Part shown: positions 11,764-23,557 of the stretch, piece after piece
Layout: each line of letters begins with the position of its first letter
Position numbering within the stretch: the stretch's first letter is position 1
Source: Climacium dendroides
Lineage: Eukaryota > Streptophyta > Bryopsida > Hypnales > Climaciaceae
Direction of reading: 5' to 3'
NCBI GenBank assembly: GCA_950106755.1
Contig: OX467090.1
Location: forward strand, 3,410,001 to 3,474,000
DNA: 64,000 bases
Translations under genes and position numbers: made by a program
The notes under the pieces: model-generated
Seen by the model: the letters and a program-made list of their open reading frames with translations, nothing else
Told to the model about the DNA's origin: nothing
The model's database searches: none

Positions 11764-14700
11764 ATGGTACTTGTTGGATCAACCTTGTTCCGGTATTACA
11801 ATCAGATTCCAAGCACAGGTTCTTCGTCTTCCTCGTCCGGATTCACTCCTTCGGGCTTACACTCTAGATCCACTCCGTCTACAACCTCAGACTCTATTGC
11901 GGCTTGTAGAGACAACGTCGGAAATTGTAGTTGCAATCAGAGCGCTGGGATGTCTGTTTGCGACAATTCACGTAAGAAGAAGGGGAGTTCACCGCATACG
12001 ACACGAGTCACGCGACGTAGGTCTAATCCCGCTGTGCCTTTGTTGCCTGCTGAGGATCCGGTACGTGTTGTGCCTTGTGATTCTCTTGTCGAAATCATCG
12101 CTGTGTCCTCGGACAGATCAACATTTGTGTAGGGTGTAGAGATAATAGAATCTGCGAGGGTACGCAAAGGTAAGCAAAAGCTACTGATTGTTGATGACAT
12201 TGACGAGCACTCTGACGAGGAGTATATTCCTGGTGCCACAGAAATAGTTCCCAAGAAAAATTATGACGTGACAAGGAAGTTCCAGGAGTCTTGGGCGGCT
12301 CGATTGCCGTGGGTAGAGCTTTTTCGCGGTTCTGATGGCTTGTTTGAGTATGTGAAATGCGTTGTTTGTTCTCAGATTACAGGTAAGCCAAAGATTCTTT
12401 GTCCGAAATGGGATACTTTGACCAAGCATGGAGGAAAGCGGAAGGCTACTCGAAATATGGCCAATGGAATAAAGAAGTGGCAACACTACATTGCTAAGAA
12501 CTGCAAGCACCTTCGTTACGAATGACTTTACGGTTTGAGGGATACCACCACCGTGGCGCAACAATTGGTTGTATTGAAAGGAGAACAAGCTTGGAAGCGC
12601 CTCGAGTTTGCAACAATCCTCCACCTTCTTCAACAGGGCCGCCCGATGCTGGAGTACGCAGCTTTACAACTACTTCTGCAATTTTTGGACATCCCGAAGC
12701 TACCAAAGCGGCACTGGTCTAACACTGCAGGATGAGAGCTTGCGGAGTGTCTCTTCCATCAAGTTCAACTGAAGACAACTGAAGTCATGGCGAAGTCTCG
12801 CTTCTTTTCTTTAACTTGTAATGAAGTCACGACATTGGATACCCAAAGTTGGATTTCCATCCATAGCTACGTTTGTGAGGATTGGACTAGGAAATCCATG
12901 CTCCTGTCGTTGGAGCGTGTCACGAAGGGCAACGGAAGCAACAACTTGACAACAGTCATTGTTGATGTTGTGAAGGCTTTCGGAGGCTTAGGAGAAGCTG
13001 AAATTGCAATGCGATTAGCTTCTTTCGGAGCAGGTTAGTTAGATGTTGCATTCCCTACTTGCTATTTGTATTATGGGTGATGTGGGTTTACTGTAGGATG
13101 CTTGCCTACTTGAGTGCTTCTAAAATTGTTCTCAGTTCTGTTGACAATGCAAAATTGCTTCTGACTCGTTGTTTCTTTCGTGTGCTGCCAGATGGTGCTA
13201 GTGCCTTTCAGGGCAAGAAGAACAGTGTTGTAAAGTAGTTGAAAGACAAATTTTCCCCAAGGGTACTCGGCATCCATTGCATGTTAAGACGACTGCTGGT
13301 TGTTGTCTTGCAATGTCTCCATTTTCAGAAAACGTTGGATGTTACCTTCAAATGTTTGTGAAGCCTTGTATAACGTTAGCTGTTGGCTTGTAATGTCAAG
13401 CTCATAGAACGAACTTGGCCGTCCAGACCCTCAGTGACTTGCTAGTGGGCGGGAGAATTGAAGAAATGTTGCAGTCACTCTACGCCTTCTTTGCACATAG
13501 TCCAAAGCGGCATTTGGAGTTTGTGAAGCTGGCCAAACTGATGCAGTCGAAGGGTTTGAAAATCTTGAAGAATATCAAGACGCGCTGGATCAGCATGCTT
13601 TCACCTTCCGTAAGAGTTATGAACGAGTACAGGGTGCTGTTAGTGAAGATGTCAATCGATTTGGAACGACCAATCGAAGATGACATCGGAAACAAAGAGA
13701 AGGTCGACAAAAAATGCATGGCAGTGGCTTGTATAAACCTAAAACACCTCACTGATATTCAAGTGGTTCTTGGTTTGTCTGCGTTGTTGCCTTTGTTGCG
13801 ATGTGTACATTCCTTGATGTAGTTTGTTCAAAGCCGCAATTTGTTTGTCTGCAATTACGTGGCGGCGATTCACATGTGCATTGCCGAGGTCATAGCCTTT
13901 TATATTGACAACAGTACAACGTTTTCTCAAGACGTCTTTTGGGATTTCAAGGCCCTCGTGCAAGTGAAATATGATGCAATACCCATGACTTGGGTGCAAA
14001 GGGCATTTGATCTCAATTCTGACGTAGTTGAGGTGCTTCACTTCACACCAGTTGGCTACAGCATCCCCGTTTGTCACAGGAAAGAGGGCTCCGAAGAAGG
14101 GGTCTCAGTGACTCGAGAACTTCACACATGCATTGTAGATGACGTGAAACAACATTGCAAAGGTATTGAACTCTTCATCTATTCTTGTATTTCTTGAATT
14201 CTTTGCCACAGTTTTGGGTCACAGTTTCTGAATCTTAATTCTTTTGTGCTAGAACAGGTGCGGCTGAAAAGCTCATCAACGAATTGCAAGCCAGATTTCC
14301 TTCAGCATCCATTATGGATGCGTTTGGATTGGTCTATCCTTAGTATTGGATGGGCGAAACTGCCGACGAAGATTTCTGTAAACATCTGGACATCCTGAAG
14401 GAGCACTATGGGCAGACGAAGGTAGTTAGCTCGGCAAAGAAGGGGAAGCATTTGGCGACTGCAGTTGGCCTTGGCTTCGAGGACGCGGGTTTGCCACCAT
14501 CAGCGACTCCACCTATGGCAGCAGCTCTGAATGAGGCCACCTGCGGCAAATCCTTCAATCCGATCTTGTCGATCTCGAAGCTTGACGAACAGACTAGCAT
14601 GTTCAAGATTGCAATGAAAGGAAATTGCCATGCTGCCATGCAAGGCAATCTCCCCTTGAACCCGTTGACTTGTTTGTGGTGTCAGATTGAAGCAAATAGT

Positions 14701-14949
14701 TTGCTTCAGCACAAGTTGTCAGAATTCTTCAAGATTGCAGAGCTTGCAGTGGTCACTATTTTGGGTAGCGTTGAAGACGAGAGGACCTTCAGCACTCTCA
14801 TCTTCATGAAAAATAAACTCCGGAATCGATTGTCAATCCATCTCCCAATCGTTGTGGGGATGCACGCCCCAAATTTTTTTGGTTTGTTCGATTTCCTATA
14901 CGATGCTGCATACGAGGAGTGGAGGTCAAAAGCTCGGAAAGAAGATTGA
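11764..14949 (+). pseudogene. hAT-family transposase gene, multi-exon, broken by nonsense codons
   Basis: Exon 1 (ATG 11764 to about 13033) encodes a Ser/Thr-rich lead, a basic segment and a BED-like zinc-finger region (WVELFRGSDGLFEYVKCVVC with a later His), then the first part of the RNase-H-like core (NEVTTLDTQSWISIH). An intron at 13034-13191 joins FGA to DGASAFQG. A second intron near 13275-13400 precedes AHRTNLAVQTLSDL and SPKRHLEFVKLA. A third intron (about 14161-14257) joins HCKG to AAEKLINELQ. The end carries the hAT dimerisation pattern (KIAELAVVTILGSVEDERTF...MKNKLRNRL) and stops at TGA 14947. Stops inside the frame: TAG 12130, TGA 12523, TGA 12733, TAG 13236, TAG 13820, TAG 14341. 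The last lies in VYP-stop-YWM, where related hAT proteins usually have Gln. It would act in the nucleus as a cut-and-paste transposase if intact. Confidence 0.85.
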
Positions 14950-16745
14950 TGATTTTGGAGCCTATGCGGAGTGCAAGTCGTCCACCGTGATTGGGATACT
15001 CTGATAATTTTGGTGTTGTGAGATGTGTAGGTTTCAAGTCAATGATGATGAAATTCTGGGCCAGTCCAACGGCTGTTGGACTGCTGCCAGACAGACCCAG
15101 TTCACCAGTCACCCTGAACCCACCGAAGCTGCTCAGGAGTCTTGATGTGTTAGTTGGCCTTGGCCAACAGTTGTTGTTTTGCACTTGTTTGATGTGTTTA
15201 TTTTTTTTGGCGACGATTGTTCTTCTGCACTTGATTGATGTGTTCATTGTATTGGCTTCCGGTTGTTGTTGTGCACTTGTTTGCCTTTTGATTCTATTGT
15301 GGTACTTGTGGAACATGTATTGTTATAGTGTACATATAGGTCGTTGGTTCATTCTCATACTGTTAGAACAAGGTTTGTGCTTTCATATCCAAGGCTAATG
15401 CGTTGTTTGCTTAGTTCTTGTTATTAGTATATGTATTGAAGATGTATCAGTTCATTCAATTGGCCTCTATTTCTGTGTCTGCCTTGCGTGCTTAAGTTTT
15501 ATATCTACTAACAGTCTAACGGAAGCACCGTCTGCTTCAATGTATGGTTTTCATTTTCTGCACCGTCATGCTCCAGTTTCCTATTTACATATGGTTTAAT
15601 CGGTTTGTGATTTATGTGTGCTCCAGACCTTAGTTTCTGTAGGACATATTAATCTTTGCAATTTCTATGTCTGCTCTTTTCTGCTTTTATTTGTCAATTT
15701 TTTGTTTTTATTTGTCACTCAAGGAAGACAGTGCAGGGAACATGGTGATTGGTGAATTGGGGCTGAGACTTATCCCAAGAAGTAAACAGCAAGAAGACTT
15801 AGATTACTGCATTAGATTAGTACATTAGGTTCTAGTGATTACATCTTGAAACTATAGTTTGAATTCTTGCAAGTATAGGACGATTTTAGTTACAAAGTTT
15901 TGAGTTGTATTATTGTAAGTGACTATAATATTAAACCCCACTTTGCACTTTTTTTTGTCGCCACATTTCTCTTTTGTTATGAAGTACATCGCCAACTCTT
16001 GTAAACTTCTGATGCAGTTGAAACTAAAGTGTCGCCTACTGTAGAGTAATTTTTTATTTTTTTTGGAGCCACATTTCCGCTAAAAAAAAAGAATGGAGCC
16101 CATACTCTTCGCTAAGCTCTTTTAGAATATAGCCAGTCTTTTAGTATGTAAAGTCTGTGTGTAGCCACCCACACTTTATTTTTAAAAAGTTAAAAAAAAC
16201 ATTGACTTGTACTAGAAATGGAAGGATTTTGAAGTGTTTTTTGTATGTGAAAGCATAGTCAAAAACCTTTAGGAGCTGAATTTAGTATTGGTTGCAATTT
16301 GGAACCTTATGTAGTTGGGTATTACCTCCTACCTGTCATAGTGCTTGTTTTTGGTAAACCCATATTTTTTTCTAGACTACATGTGTTAGGGTTTTGCAAT
16401 GCCTATAATTAAAAAAAAGGTTCTTATAGCATAATTTTTTGGAAATTCATAAGTAATTCATAAATGCTCCAAAAAATATGAAACTACTTGAGATAAATTT
16501 TGCATCAATTTTTCTTCAAGTGAAAAATAAAGAAAAATAATTTTGTAAATCTTAAATCCATCAAAAAGGTTGACCAACCTTTAAAGGGTCGCTTCATGAG
16601 TACACTACTTGGAACCAAGCTTTAGAGTGGTTGAAGTTATTTCTTTTTCAACATGACAAGACTTGAAAGGTGTTGAATTGGCTCTTTGAAATATGCCATT
16701 TTAATGAATATGATCAATATTAAAACCAAATTTTACACTTGGAAA
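14950..16745. other. Non-coding 3' flank of the hAT gene
   Basis: T-rich and increasingly AT-rich sequence with short ORFs only. No promoter, RNA gene or repeat that I can support. The right end of the hAT element is probably in here but I could not place it. Confidence 0.4.
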
Positions 16746-16748
16746 AAT

Positions 16749-17863
16749 CACTAAAAGAAAAACGTGTCCGTTGCAACTCACTGAGATGCGACTATGTGTC
16801 CTATACAATTGAGATGTGACTGTAGCCCTCTGTATTTGCACCAAATTTCACATGTATATAGTTGTAGTCGCAAAGTAGTCGGAAAATGAAGAATAGGGTT
16901 ACGATATTGTAACAGAAGAACTGACATGAGGTATTCTACATTCAGTATTCATCGCAATTGTTCATGTGGACAGCTATCCGCGAAGTAGAGTCCACCGTGG
17001 AAAAATGCAATCGCTCTGATTACAGGCTGCAACTAAAAACTAGAAGATTACAACTTAGAAATGACTCAAATGCAACTAGGAATCAACTATAATGCAACTA
17101 TAATGCAACTATAATGCAACTAGAGTCCGACTACAGTGCAACTAAAAAACGATTCAAATGCAACTAAAGAACAAGTGCAATGCAACTAGAACATGATTGA
17201 AAATCGATTCAATTGTCCCATATCGATTGTCAAGAATACCATCAGCTTGAACAGATAAGAATGGTAAGTTATAGCATTCTTGTGTAATGAATTTTGATAG
17301 TGAAATTCTAATATTTATATATTTTGTAGATTTTTACACTTTGTAGATTTCTACAATTTGTAGATTTCTATAATCTACAACTCTATAAATTATAACCAAG
17401 TTGTAAACTAATTGCAAACTAGTTGTATGTCAATCACAAACCAGTTGCACACTAATCGCAAACGAGTTGCACATCAATCGCAAACTAGTTGCGCACTAGT
17501 TGCAAACTAGTTGTATGTCAATCGCAAACCAGTTGCACTCTAGTCGCAAACGAGTTGCACATCAATTGCAAACTAGTTGCACACCAATTGTATGTCAATC
17601 GCAAACCAGTTGCACATCAGTCGCAAACCAGTTGCACACAAATAAGTGAAATAACTTCCACATCAGCATTCACGTCACAGCAGTTCATCGACGAAGTTCT
17701 CCATTGCCTATCGAATGACAAACAACCTCGCGACTGCAGTGCAACTCATGCGACTTGTCCACTGCGACAGCGGACTTCAGAATATCACCAAGTCGCAAAC
17801 GTCCGATACGACTACAAACCAGTCGCAAACCGCAGTCGCAAAACCTTGCTTTTTCTTCTAGTG
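16749..17863. mobile_element. Non-autonomous CACTA (En/Spm) element, 1115 bp
   Basis: The left end reads CACTAAAAGAAAAACG and the right end, read inwards on the other strand, CACTAGAAGAAAAAGC. The 3-bp direct repeat AAT flanks it (16746-16748 and 17864-17866), as expected for CACTA elements. Both subterminal regions hold many copies of AGTTGCA/TGCAACT and AGTCGCA/TGCGACT, like the transposase-binding repeats of this superfamily. It contains no transposase ORF, so it depends on an autonomous partner. The open frame at 17489-17944 is just the repeat array read through. Confidence 0.88.
17395..17650. repeat. Subterminal tandem array of the CACTA element, unit about 21-22 bp
   Basis: About eleven imperfect units built on GTTGCACATCAATCGCAAAC alternate between an A/GTTGCA box and a TCGCAAAC box. 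A looser array of TGCAACTA boxes lies at 17035-17190. These are the likely transposase-binding sites. Confidence 0.75.
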
Positions 17864-17872
17864 AATATACTC

Positions 17873-18650
17873 TCAACTATTGTAATGATAGTTGCATGTA
17901 TGATGTGCAAATTTGTAATGAACGTTACTACATGCTTCTTTTGATTGTCCAGATATTGATTGACACCATATCTTACTCACCCAATTAGAGGTGAGATAAG
18001 ATGATTTTTTTGGGTTAAAATGAGGTATTCCATAAAGCATGTTTTCACTCATTTCTTTCAATGTCAATTTCATTAAATTGGCAAGTTCCCACAAACTCAA
18101 CATTTCAATGTTTGGACAGTGCATTCTAATATCTATACCAATCCTAGACTCTAGAGCTTTGTGCAGCTGAATCACAATTTTCGGAGTCCTGAATTGAGCC
18201 AATTTCAAGAAATTTTCCATTTTCAGTTTTTCACCCTTCCCTTCCGCGCCATTCTAAAGAAAATTTAGTTTAATTTTGCAAGTCTCCCTAGCTGTGAATC
18301 TACGGTGGTTACTCAATTCCTGCAGACGCTAATCAATGAAAAGTTGTAATTTGTCCTTTTCACAATGAATATTCCTTCAATATCAGTTCACAAGAACCAC
18401 AAATCCTCAGACTGAAGTGAAGGAAACAACAATTAATTCTGAATCTTCCATTCCAGATATTACAGTCCCGTGTTCGAAGCTCGGCACTAGTTCCTCAATC
18501 AGACTCCTCGAGATGATGCTCACAGATTTGAGATGCAACAAATTGACACAATTTAAAGACAGACATTCGATATCATGCATGACAATCAGCAGCAGCCCAA
18601 TGCCACGCAGAGACCAGTGTTTCAACCAATCGAAGACTCGAAGGCCTTAA
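17873..18650 (-). pseudogene. Possible leucine-rich-repeat gene fragment
   Basis: Two minus-strand open stretches (18625-18407 and 18220-17873) have regularly spaced Leu/Ile and Cys (SLNCVNLLHLKSVSII, CPNIEMLSLWELANLMKL), like degenerate LRRs of plant NLR proteins. They are separated by stops and no other domain is visible. This is a weak call; chance ORFs remain possible. Confidence 0.25.
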
Positions 18651-18693
18651 CTTTCGAACGAACAGTCACCTGATGCATTTATTAATAAATGGG

Positions 18694-18758
18694 CAGCTTC
18701 GAAGCTGTGATATCAGTGTCTGTTGCAACGTCCTGGCTGAAATCGATGTATGAATAAA
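18694..18758 (+). terminator. Stem-loop followed by AATAAA, unit 1
   Basis: CAGCT-TCGA-AGCTG (18694-18707) is followed 46 bp later by AATAAA (18753-18758). The second tandem unit has an equivalent hairpin with a compensatory change at 21961-21974, so this may be a conserved 3' end of a plus-strand transcript. No clear ORF precedes it. Confidence 0.35.
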
Positions 18759-19134
18759 GAAACTGGAACTGGAACTATTCTAGTCCGTTGAATATTCATT
18801 GCTGTCAACTGAATCCGAACAAAAGAACTCTGAACTACTTAGGAGCTCATGCGTTGTCAGATCGAGATCTCCTTCGATATTCGATGATGGAGGTCGACGA
18901 ATTGAAGACGTCGTTTAGTCCGTGTTCTCCTGGAAAAGCTTGCTACGTTGGCATTCAACTGCACTGGATTCTTCGGTTGGAAAATCTGACTCAAGCAAGC
19001 AAAGGAGGGAGGGATTGAATTGGTCGGGTTGTTCACACGAACTCAAGGTGGAATTCTTGCTTTCGTTGCCTAGTGCTGACAGTCGTGAATGCATGTTCTC
19101 GATCGATCGATCAATCGATCCCGACAAGCTCGTT

Positions 19135-19296
19135 TCATTGGCGCTTCGACGGAGGTCTCCACTTGGAGGACCCGCCATCCCCCATGGGACTAGCCTTGGA
19201 CGGAGGTCTCCACTTGGACGAGCCTCCGTCGCCCAAGGGAGACGCCTTCGAGGGAGGCCTCCACTTCGATGATCCCCCGTCGCCCATCACAGCCAT
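19135..19296 (-). CDS. 53-aa protein of three tandem GDGGSSKWRPPSK repeats, copy 1
   Basis: ATG at 19296-19294 in a CCATGG context, stop TGA at 19137-19135. The protein is three units of about 17 residues (GDGGSSKWRPPSK followed by ASPL, ASPM, then RQ at the end); it is basic, Gly/Ser/Pro-rich, with no signal peptide or membrane segment. The paralogue at 22541-22380 differs at 14 nucleotides, of which 12 are synonymous third-position changes and two change residues (Leu21/Phe, Ala35/Ser). That pattern argues for a real, selected protein read on this strand and in this frame. A TATA box lies about 250 bp upstream in both copies. I do not recognise the family; the role is unknown. Confidence 0.65.
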   Translation of the reverse strand: MAVMGDGGSSKWRPPSKASPLGDGGSSKWRPPSKASPMGDGGSSKWRPPSKRQ

Positions 19297-19546
19297 GGCA
19301 ATTAATTAGCTCGCTCTGGACTTCTGATCGAAGCTCTGTTGAAGTGCGGGAGGCTGGGTAAGCTTGGTGAGCTTGGTTCAACTAGATCGCACTTCCAGTT
19401 CACAGAATGAATGCGAATGCCGATGTCTAGATCCCTGCAGCCAGGCTCTTCGAGTTCTGTCACTGGATCACTCGGCCCGACGGAGATTGTATTGTCCGAA
19501 GAATGACTGTTTGTTTCGTTTTCTGTAAATGGACTTGGTGCTCTAG

Positions 19547-19554
19547 CTTTTATA
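19547..19554 (-). promoter_or_regulatory. TATA box of peptide gene copy 1
   Basis: TATAAAAG on the minus strand, about 250 bp upstream of the ATG at 19296. The paralogue has the same octamer in the same relative position (22782-22775), and sequence upstream of both is recognisably related (blocks near 19590, 19730 and 20126 match blocks near 22825, 22970 and 23267). Confidence 0.55.
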
Positions 19555-20165
19555 CTTTCCATTTCATGTAGGATCTAGACTGTTCAATATACGCGGACTC
19601 GGTCAGCGCGCGGCCATCCTGAACTCAAGGACCAAAGTTGACCAAGCGCGTGCAGCTTCGAATTGCATTCGAAGGAAGTTGGTGTTCTGAATATTTCATA
19701 TTCCACTCAAGTACGTAGACCGGGCGCAGGCGAAGCGACGCAAGACACGGCAGGTGTCGTCCAATGAAGACTCAAACTTGCGAGCCGTACCAGTTGACGG
19801 CGGAAGTTACTTCCTCCAACCTTGGTTCCAAGGAAGAGCAGCCACGGACAGGGAGAATGATGAAAAATTCGAGAATTACCAATATTTGGTCAATATGGTT
19901 GCAGGCAGTTGATGCTAGGCTAAGCTGCCGCCACGGGTTGGAAGTGAGCCCCACTTCTTCTTTTTTGGCCTCTTGATCGATAAGAAGGATGTTAGTTACA
20001 TATTGCAAAAGGAGAGTACAACGTAACGACCAATCCCGTCCCCAGAGTTTTTAGTGGAGCGGCCCCCACTTCCGTCCGTACTGAGGCCGTATTGAATGCA
20101 AAAGGAGAACTCCTGGGCCGGGTCCCGCTGCCAGCATCACGGGCGTCAGCATGAGCAGCTGCTGT

Positions 20166-21949
20166 CGACTCGGAACTGTTCCAGGAAAACCATGAGTTCT
20201 AGCGATGCGAAGGAAAGCATGAGCCAAATCAGTTAATTACTGCCGTTAATTAAACTTCAATGGATCTTTGTGGAGACTCGGGGCTGAGGTGAACACATTC
20301 ATAGGTTGGTGTGATTCACAAGCACTAACTACGTTCGCTTGATTTGTGTGAAAGAACTAAATTACGTATTTGTGCAGGGTATGATTTGGCATCGCCAATT
20401 ATAACCGCTGTATCACCAAGTATCACTCAAGTATTTGAAGAAACAACTGGCTCCTCCTCCAAAATGAAAAAAGGAACACTGTTACACCGTTACGCAGTTT
20501 CATAGTTTTTGCAAGTGGCCAAGAGCATGTCAGTCACCTTTGGTCGATGAGGCGCTGTGGGCCGTGTGGGTCACCATAGGAGATTTTCGTCTGTCCACTC
20601 TGCCCGGCAGATGAGCACGCTCTGTACTCGGCAGACCGTGATTAGTGCAGTTGCAATCCGTACGTGACAACTGTCCTCCCCCACAGAATTGATGAATCTT
20701 CCTCGTTCGACATGGCGGCATGGCGGCTTGGCGGACAGGCTATTTCTGCTGCAATGTCTCTGGTGAGTTCCTCAGTTGTTTCAACAAGAATGACTGCATG
20801 TACGTACTTGCGACTTCTTTCAACTCGAAATTATTCTTTATTTCTACTGTTGATTGGAAGCATCACAGGGATTAGCTGAATTGCGGTGCAAGAATGAAGA
20901 AATTCGATCGCAGTCAACCGAAGAAGGAGACCAGGGCAGTGAGCGAGCGCCGGCAGGCGGTCAGGCGACTGGGAGGGAGGACAACGGAACGCGATTGAGC
21001 GGTGTAGAACGGGAACCTTGCGAGTGCCACGTGCGGCGCACTATTCCTTCTCCGGAAATTGTTCTCCGAATCCTCTTTGTAATTCTCACTTGGGCACTGA
21101 GGCTTCAGAGTTCCTTCACTCATTGCGCACTTCTGCATGTGCCCTATTGGGGGACAAGAGTACAGACGCACTCGTCCCATTGCAACCAGAGCTAGCGAAG
21201 TTGAGCGTTCGATTAGCGAACCAGGGCCTTTCATCTTCTAGATCAATGAGCTCATTGGAATCAAGACTGATTTTCGAATTCGGTTACAGAGCACAATGGG
21301 ACGCCAATTGAACAAGCGCTATTGCATTTTTTTCTCCTGCTGATTAATTAGGAGCTAGCTTTAGAGGAACTTACCTACCCTCTTCGAAATCCTCACCATC
21401 GACTTGTATCACTAGAAAGGCGCGTTAATCCCAAGGAAAACGAAAATTCTGGATGAGTTCGTGCCCAACGCACTGACACATTTGAAGGTCGGTACCGATT
21501 CTTCGACAAATTGGACCTCCGATCCAGTCCGGCAGTTTTCAAATTCGGAGGGTTCGATAATGTGATTCACCAATGCTTTTCGGTAGATCCACAGCGTTCA
21601 GGAACAGGCTGGAGCATTCTTTTTCAGCAGGCATGAAAATTTGGGAACACGCTTCAGGAATCAGGCAACGCTTTTAGCAATCACTTTGTGCCAAGTTCTC
21701 AAAATATATGGAATGTCAATATGGGAATCACAATTTGTGCTATCAGAAACGTTTGAAAGTTGCTCCTGATTAGACATCAATTGTTGTACCAGGGGAGAAT
21801 TGTATCTGCGCACCAGACTGATCACACTCAAATTTTATCTCACAATTGAGCCTAGCTCAGCATTGAAAGACATGCAAGAACCAATCGAAGCGCACAAATC
21901 TTTCAGGAAACGGAAGCTGTTCGTACGCATTCATTTGTGTCAGGTGTCA
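20166..21949. other. Spacer between tandem units
   Basis: Balanced composition, several short ORFs on both strands, none with a recognisable domain, homologous partner or codon-conserved copy. I see no gene I can support. Confidence 0.4.
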
Positions 21950-21960
21950 AGTGAAGTGAG

Positions 21961-22016
21961 CGGCTTCAAAGCCGCGGTAATATTAATGTCAAATCGTTTC
22001 ACAATGTGTGAATAAA
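21961..22016 (+). terminator. Stem-loop followed by AATAAA, unit 2
   Basis: CGGCT-TCAA-AGCCG (21961-21974) and AATAAA at 22011-22016. Against unit 1 the second stem pair changes from A-T to G-C on both sides, a compensatory change. Confidence 0.35.
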
Positions 22017-22379
22017 GAATGAGGAAACTACTCTAGTCATCTAAAATGAATCTGTACAAACTAGCTGGTATTTTGAGTTTGGACGGAGCTGAGGCTCCAT
22101 CGCAGCTAATGAATCGCAATTAATGGAATAGTCGAGATCTCCCCATTCAGGGAAACCTGACCAGCTCGGTCCATATTCGATCGATCTGCTGGTCCTGCAA
22201 GATCATTCTAGCCCGGACATTCAATTGCAATTCATTCTTTGATTGAAGAATTTGTTGCCTTCCAGAGAAAGGACTGGCCGGGGCAGTCACTTGAAGCTTG
22301 ATCTCTTGCCTCAGTCAGCTGCTTTCGTCAACAGTCGAAGATGGTCTGGAGCAGTTGTCATGAACCCAACGAGCTCGTT

Positions 22380-22541
22380 TCACTGACGCTTCGAGGGAGG
22401 TCTCCACTTGGAGGAGCCGCCATCCCCCATGGGACTAGACTTGGACGGAGGCCTCCACTTGGACGATCCTCCGTCGCCGAAGGGAGACGCCTTCGACGGA
22501 GGTCTCCACTTGGATGATCCGCCATCGCCCATCACGGCCAT
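22380..22541 (-). CDS. 53-aa protein of three tandem GDGGSSKWRPPSK repeats, copy 2
   Basis: ATG at 22541-22539 (ACCATGG context), stop TGA at 22382-22380. Same length and repeat structure as the paralogue at 19296-19135, 51 of 53 residues identical although 14 bases differ. The TGAAACGAGCT sequence spanning the stop is also shared. Overlapping plus-strand frames exist but do not show the synonymous pattern. The function is unknown; possibilities include a nucleic-acid-binding basic peptide or a processed multi-peptide precursor, neither supported directly. Confidence 0.65.
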   Translation of the reverse strand: MAVMGDGGSSKWRPPSKASPFGDGGSSKWRPPSKSSPMGDGGSSKWRPPSKRQ

Positions 22542-22774
22542 GGTGTCAATTAGCTCCCAGACTGAAAATTCAAATCTCTGGCAAGTCTGCAAGCTTGGAT
22601 GGGATCAGACAGCAAGAGCTATCAGTTCACAGATTGAATCGACCTAAAGGTGGCTTCGAGCGTCAAATTGTTGCTCCGGGTACACGTTCGGTGGTTCGAT
22701 ATGTCGACGAGCTTGAGTTTGTGTTGGTGGATAGCTCAGATGTTATTGTTGTGACAGTATGAGAGTGCGATGGT

Positions 22775-22782
22775 CTTTTATA
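22775..22782 (-). promoter_or_regulatory. TATA box of peptide gene copy 2
   Basis: TATAAAAG on the minus strand about 235 bp upstream of the ATG at 22541, matching the position in the paralogue. Confidence 0.55.
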
Positions 22783-23557
22783 TGTTCTGATTCATGTTGC
22801 AGCGGTTTCTTTTCAAATTAGGCGGACTTTGTCAGCGTACGCCTGATCTCGCCAGACCGAAGGTTTGGTCCATTTAGCCCAACGCCGCTTCAAATCGCCT
22901 TCCAAGGAAGAGGGTGATGGTCCGTGGCCTGGAAAAACATTCGTGTTGCTTGGCGCTGCGCCGGCGAAGGCAACCAGCAACGACGCGAAACCTGCGACGT
23001 GTCGTCCGAAGTGGAAGCCGTTAGTTAGTTCGAGTTGGTCGCTTACTCTCCGCCAAGGTTGGAAGTCAGAGGAGGAGTTCTGGTCGGGGGTTCGAACTTC
23101 CAAGGAAGATTCAATTTGGCGAGCCACTAATTAACTGTATTTGGTCCATTCGACAGTTACGCACGTTGGTCAATTGGGTCAGAGACACATGATTGATTTC
23201 TGAGGAAGTTTGTGCGTATTCTGTACCTCTACTTGATGACGAATTGAAACCTTCCTTCAGTTGGTAGGGTCCCGCGGCCGACATCACGGGCGTCAGCGTC
23301 ATGTCGGCTGTCGTAATATTAATGTATCGAAGGGACTTTTCACCGCTCGAATACTAGCTTTCGCCACTGGGAAGCTTTCTGGAACACCATAGGGCCCATG
23401 CATATGGCAGGTTGAAGCCGGGCCCGAGGGATGAATTGAAACTCGCCGCAGCACACCAGTCTCCACAAATGGAGCGGTTCCGACTCCGGCGCCACAATGG
23501 CCAGGCAAGGTTCCGACTGTTTGAAGTAGGTTTTCAGCAATCCCCATCCGGGGTTAA

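Larger units (their letters stand above)
18660..20165. repeat. Tandem duplication unit 1 (partner at 21950-23310)
   Basis: Landmarks occur in the same order in both units: hairpin plus AATAAA, the convergent 53-aa gene, its TATA box, a GACTyGTCAGCG-type block, a GTGTCGTCCrA block, and a CATCACGGGCGTCAGC block (20135 and 23281). The spacers have diverged strongly, so the duplication is old. The ends are approximate. Confidence 0.55.
21950..23310. repeat. Tandem duplication unit 2
   Basis: Partner of 18660-20165; see the shared landmarks listed there. Short ORFs upstream of the peptide gene (22813-23134) are probably promoter-region chance frames. Confidence 0.5.

Noticed and set aside
17489..17944. 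151-codon ORF with repeated NELHINCKLVAHQ-type residues
   Set aside because: It is the subterminal box array of the CACTA element, and it runs over the element end.
20530..21311. Small ORFs between the tandem peptide units
   Set aside because: Not conserved between the units, no domain, no consistent splice or start context.
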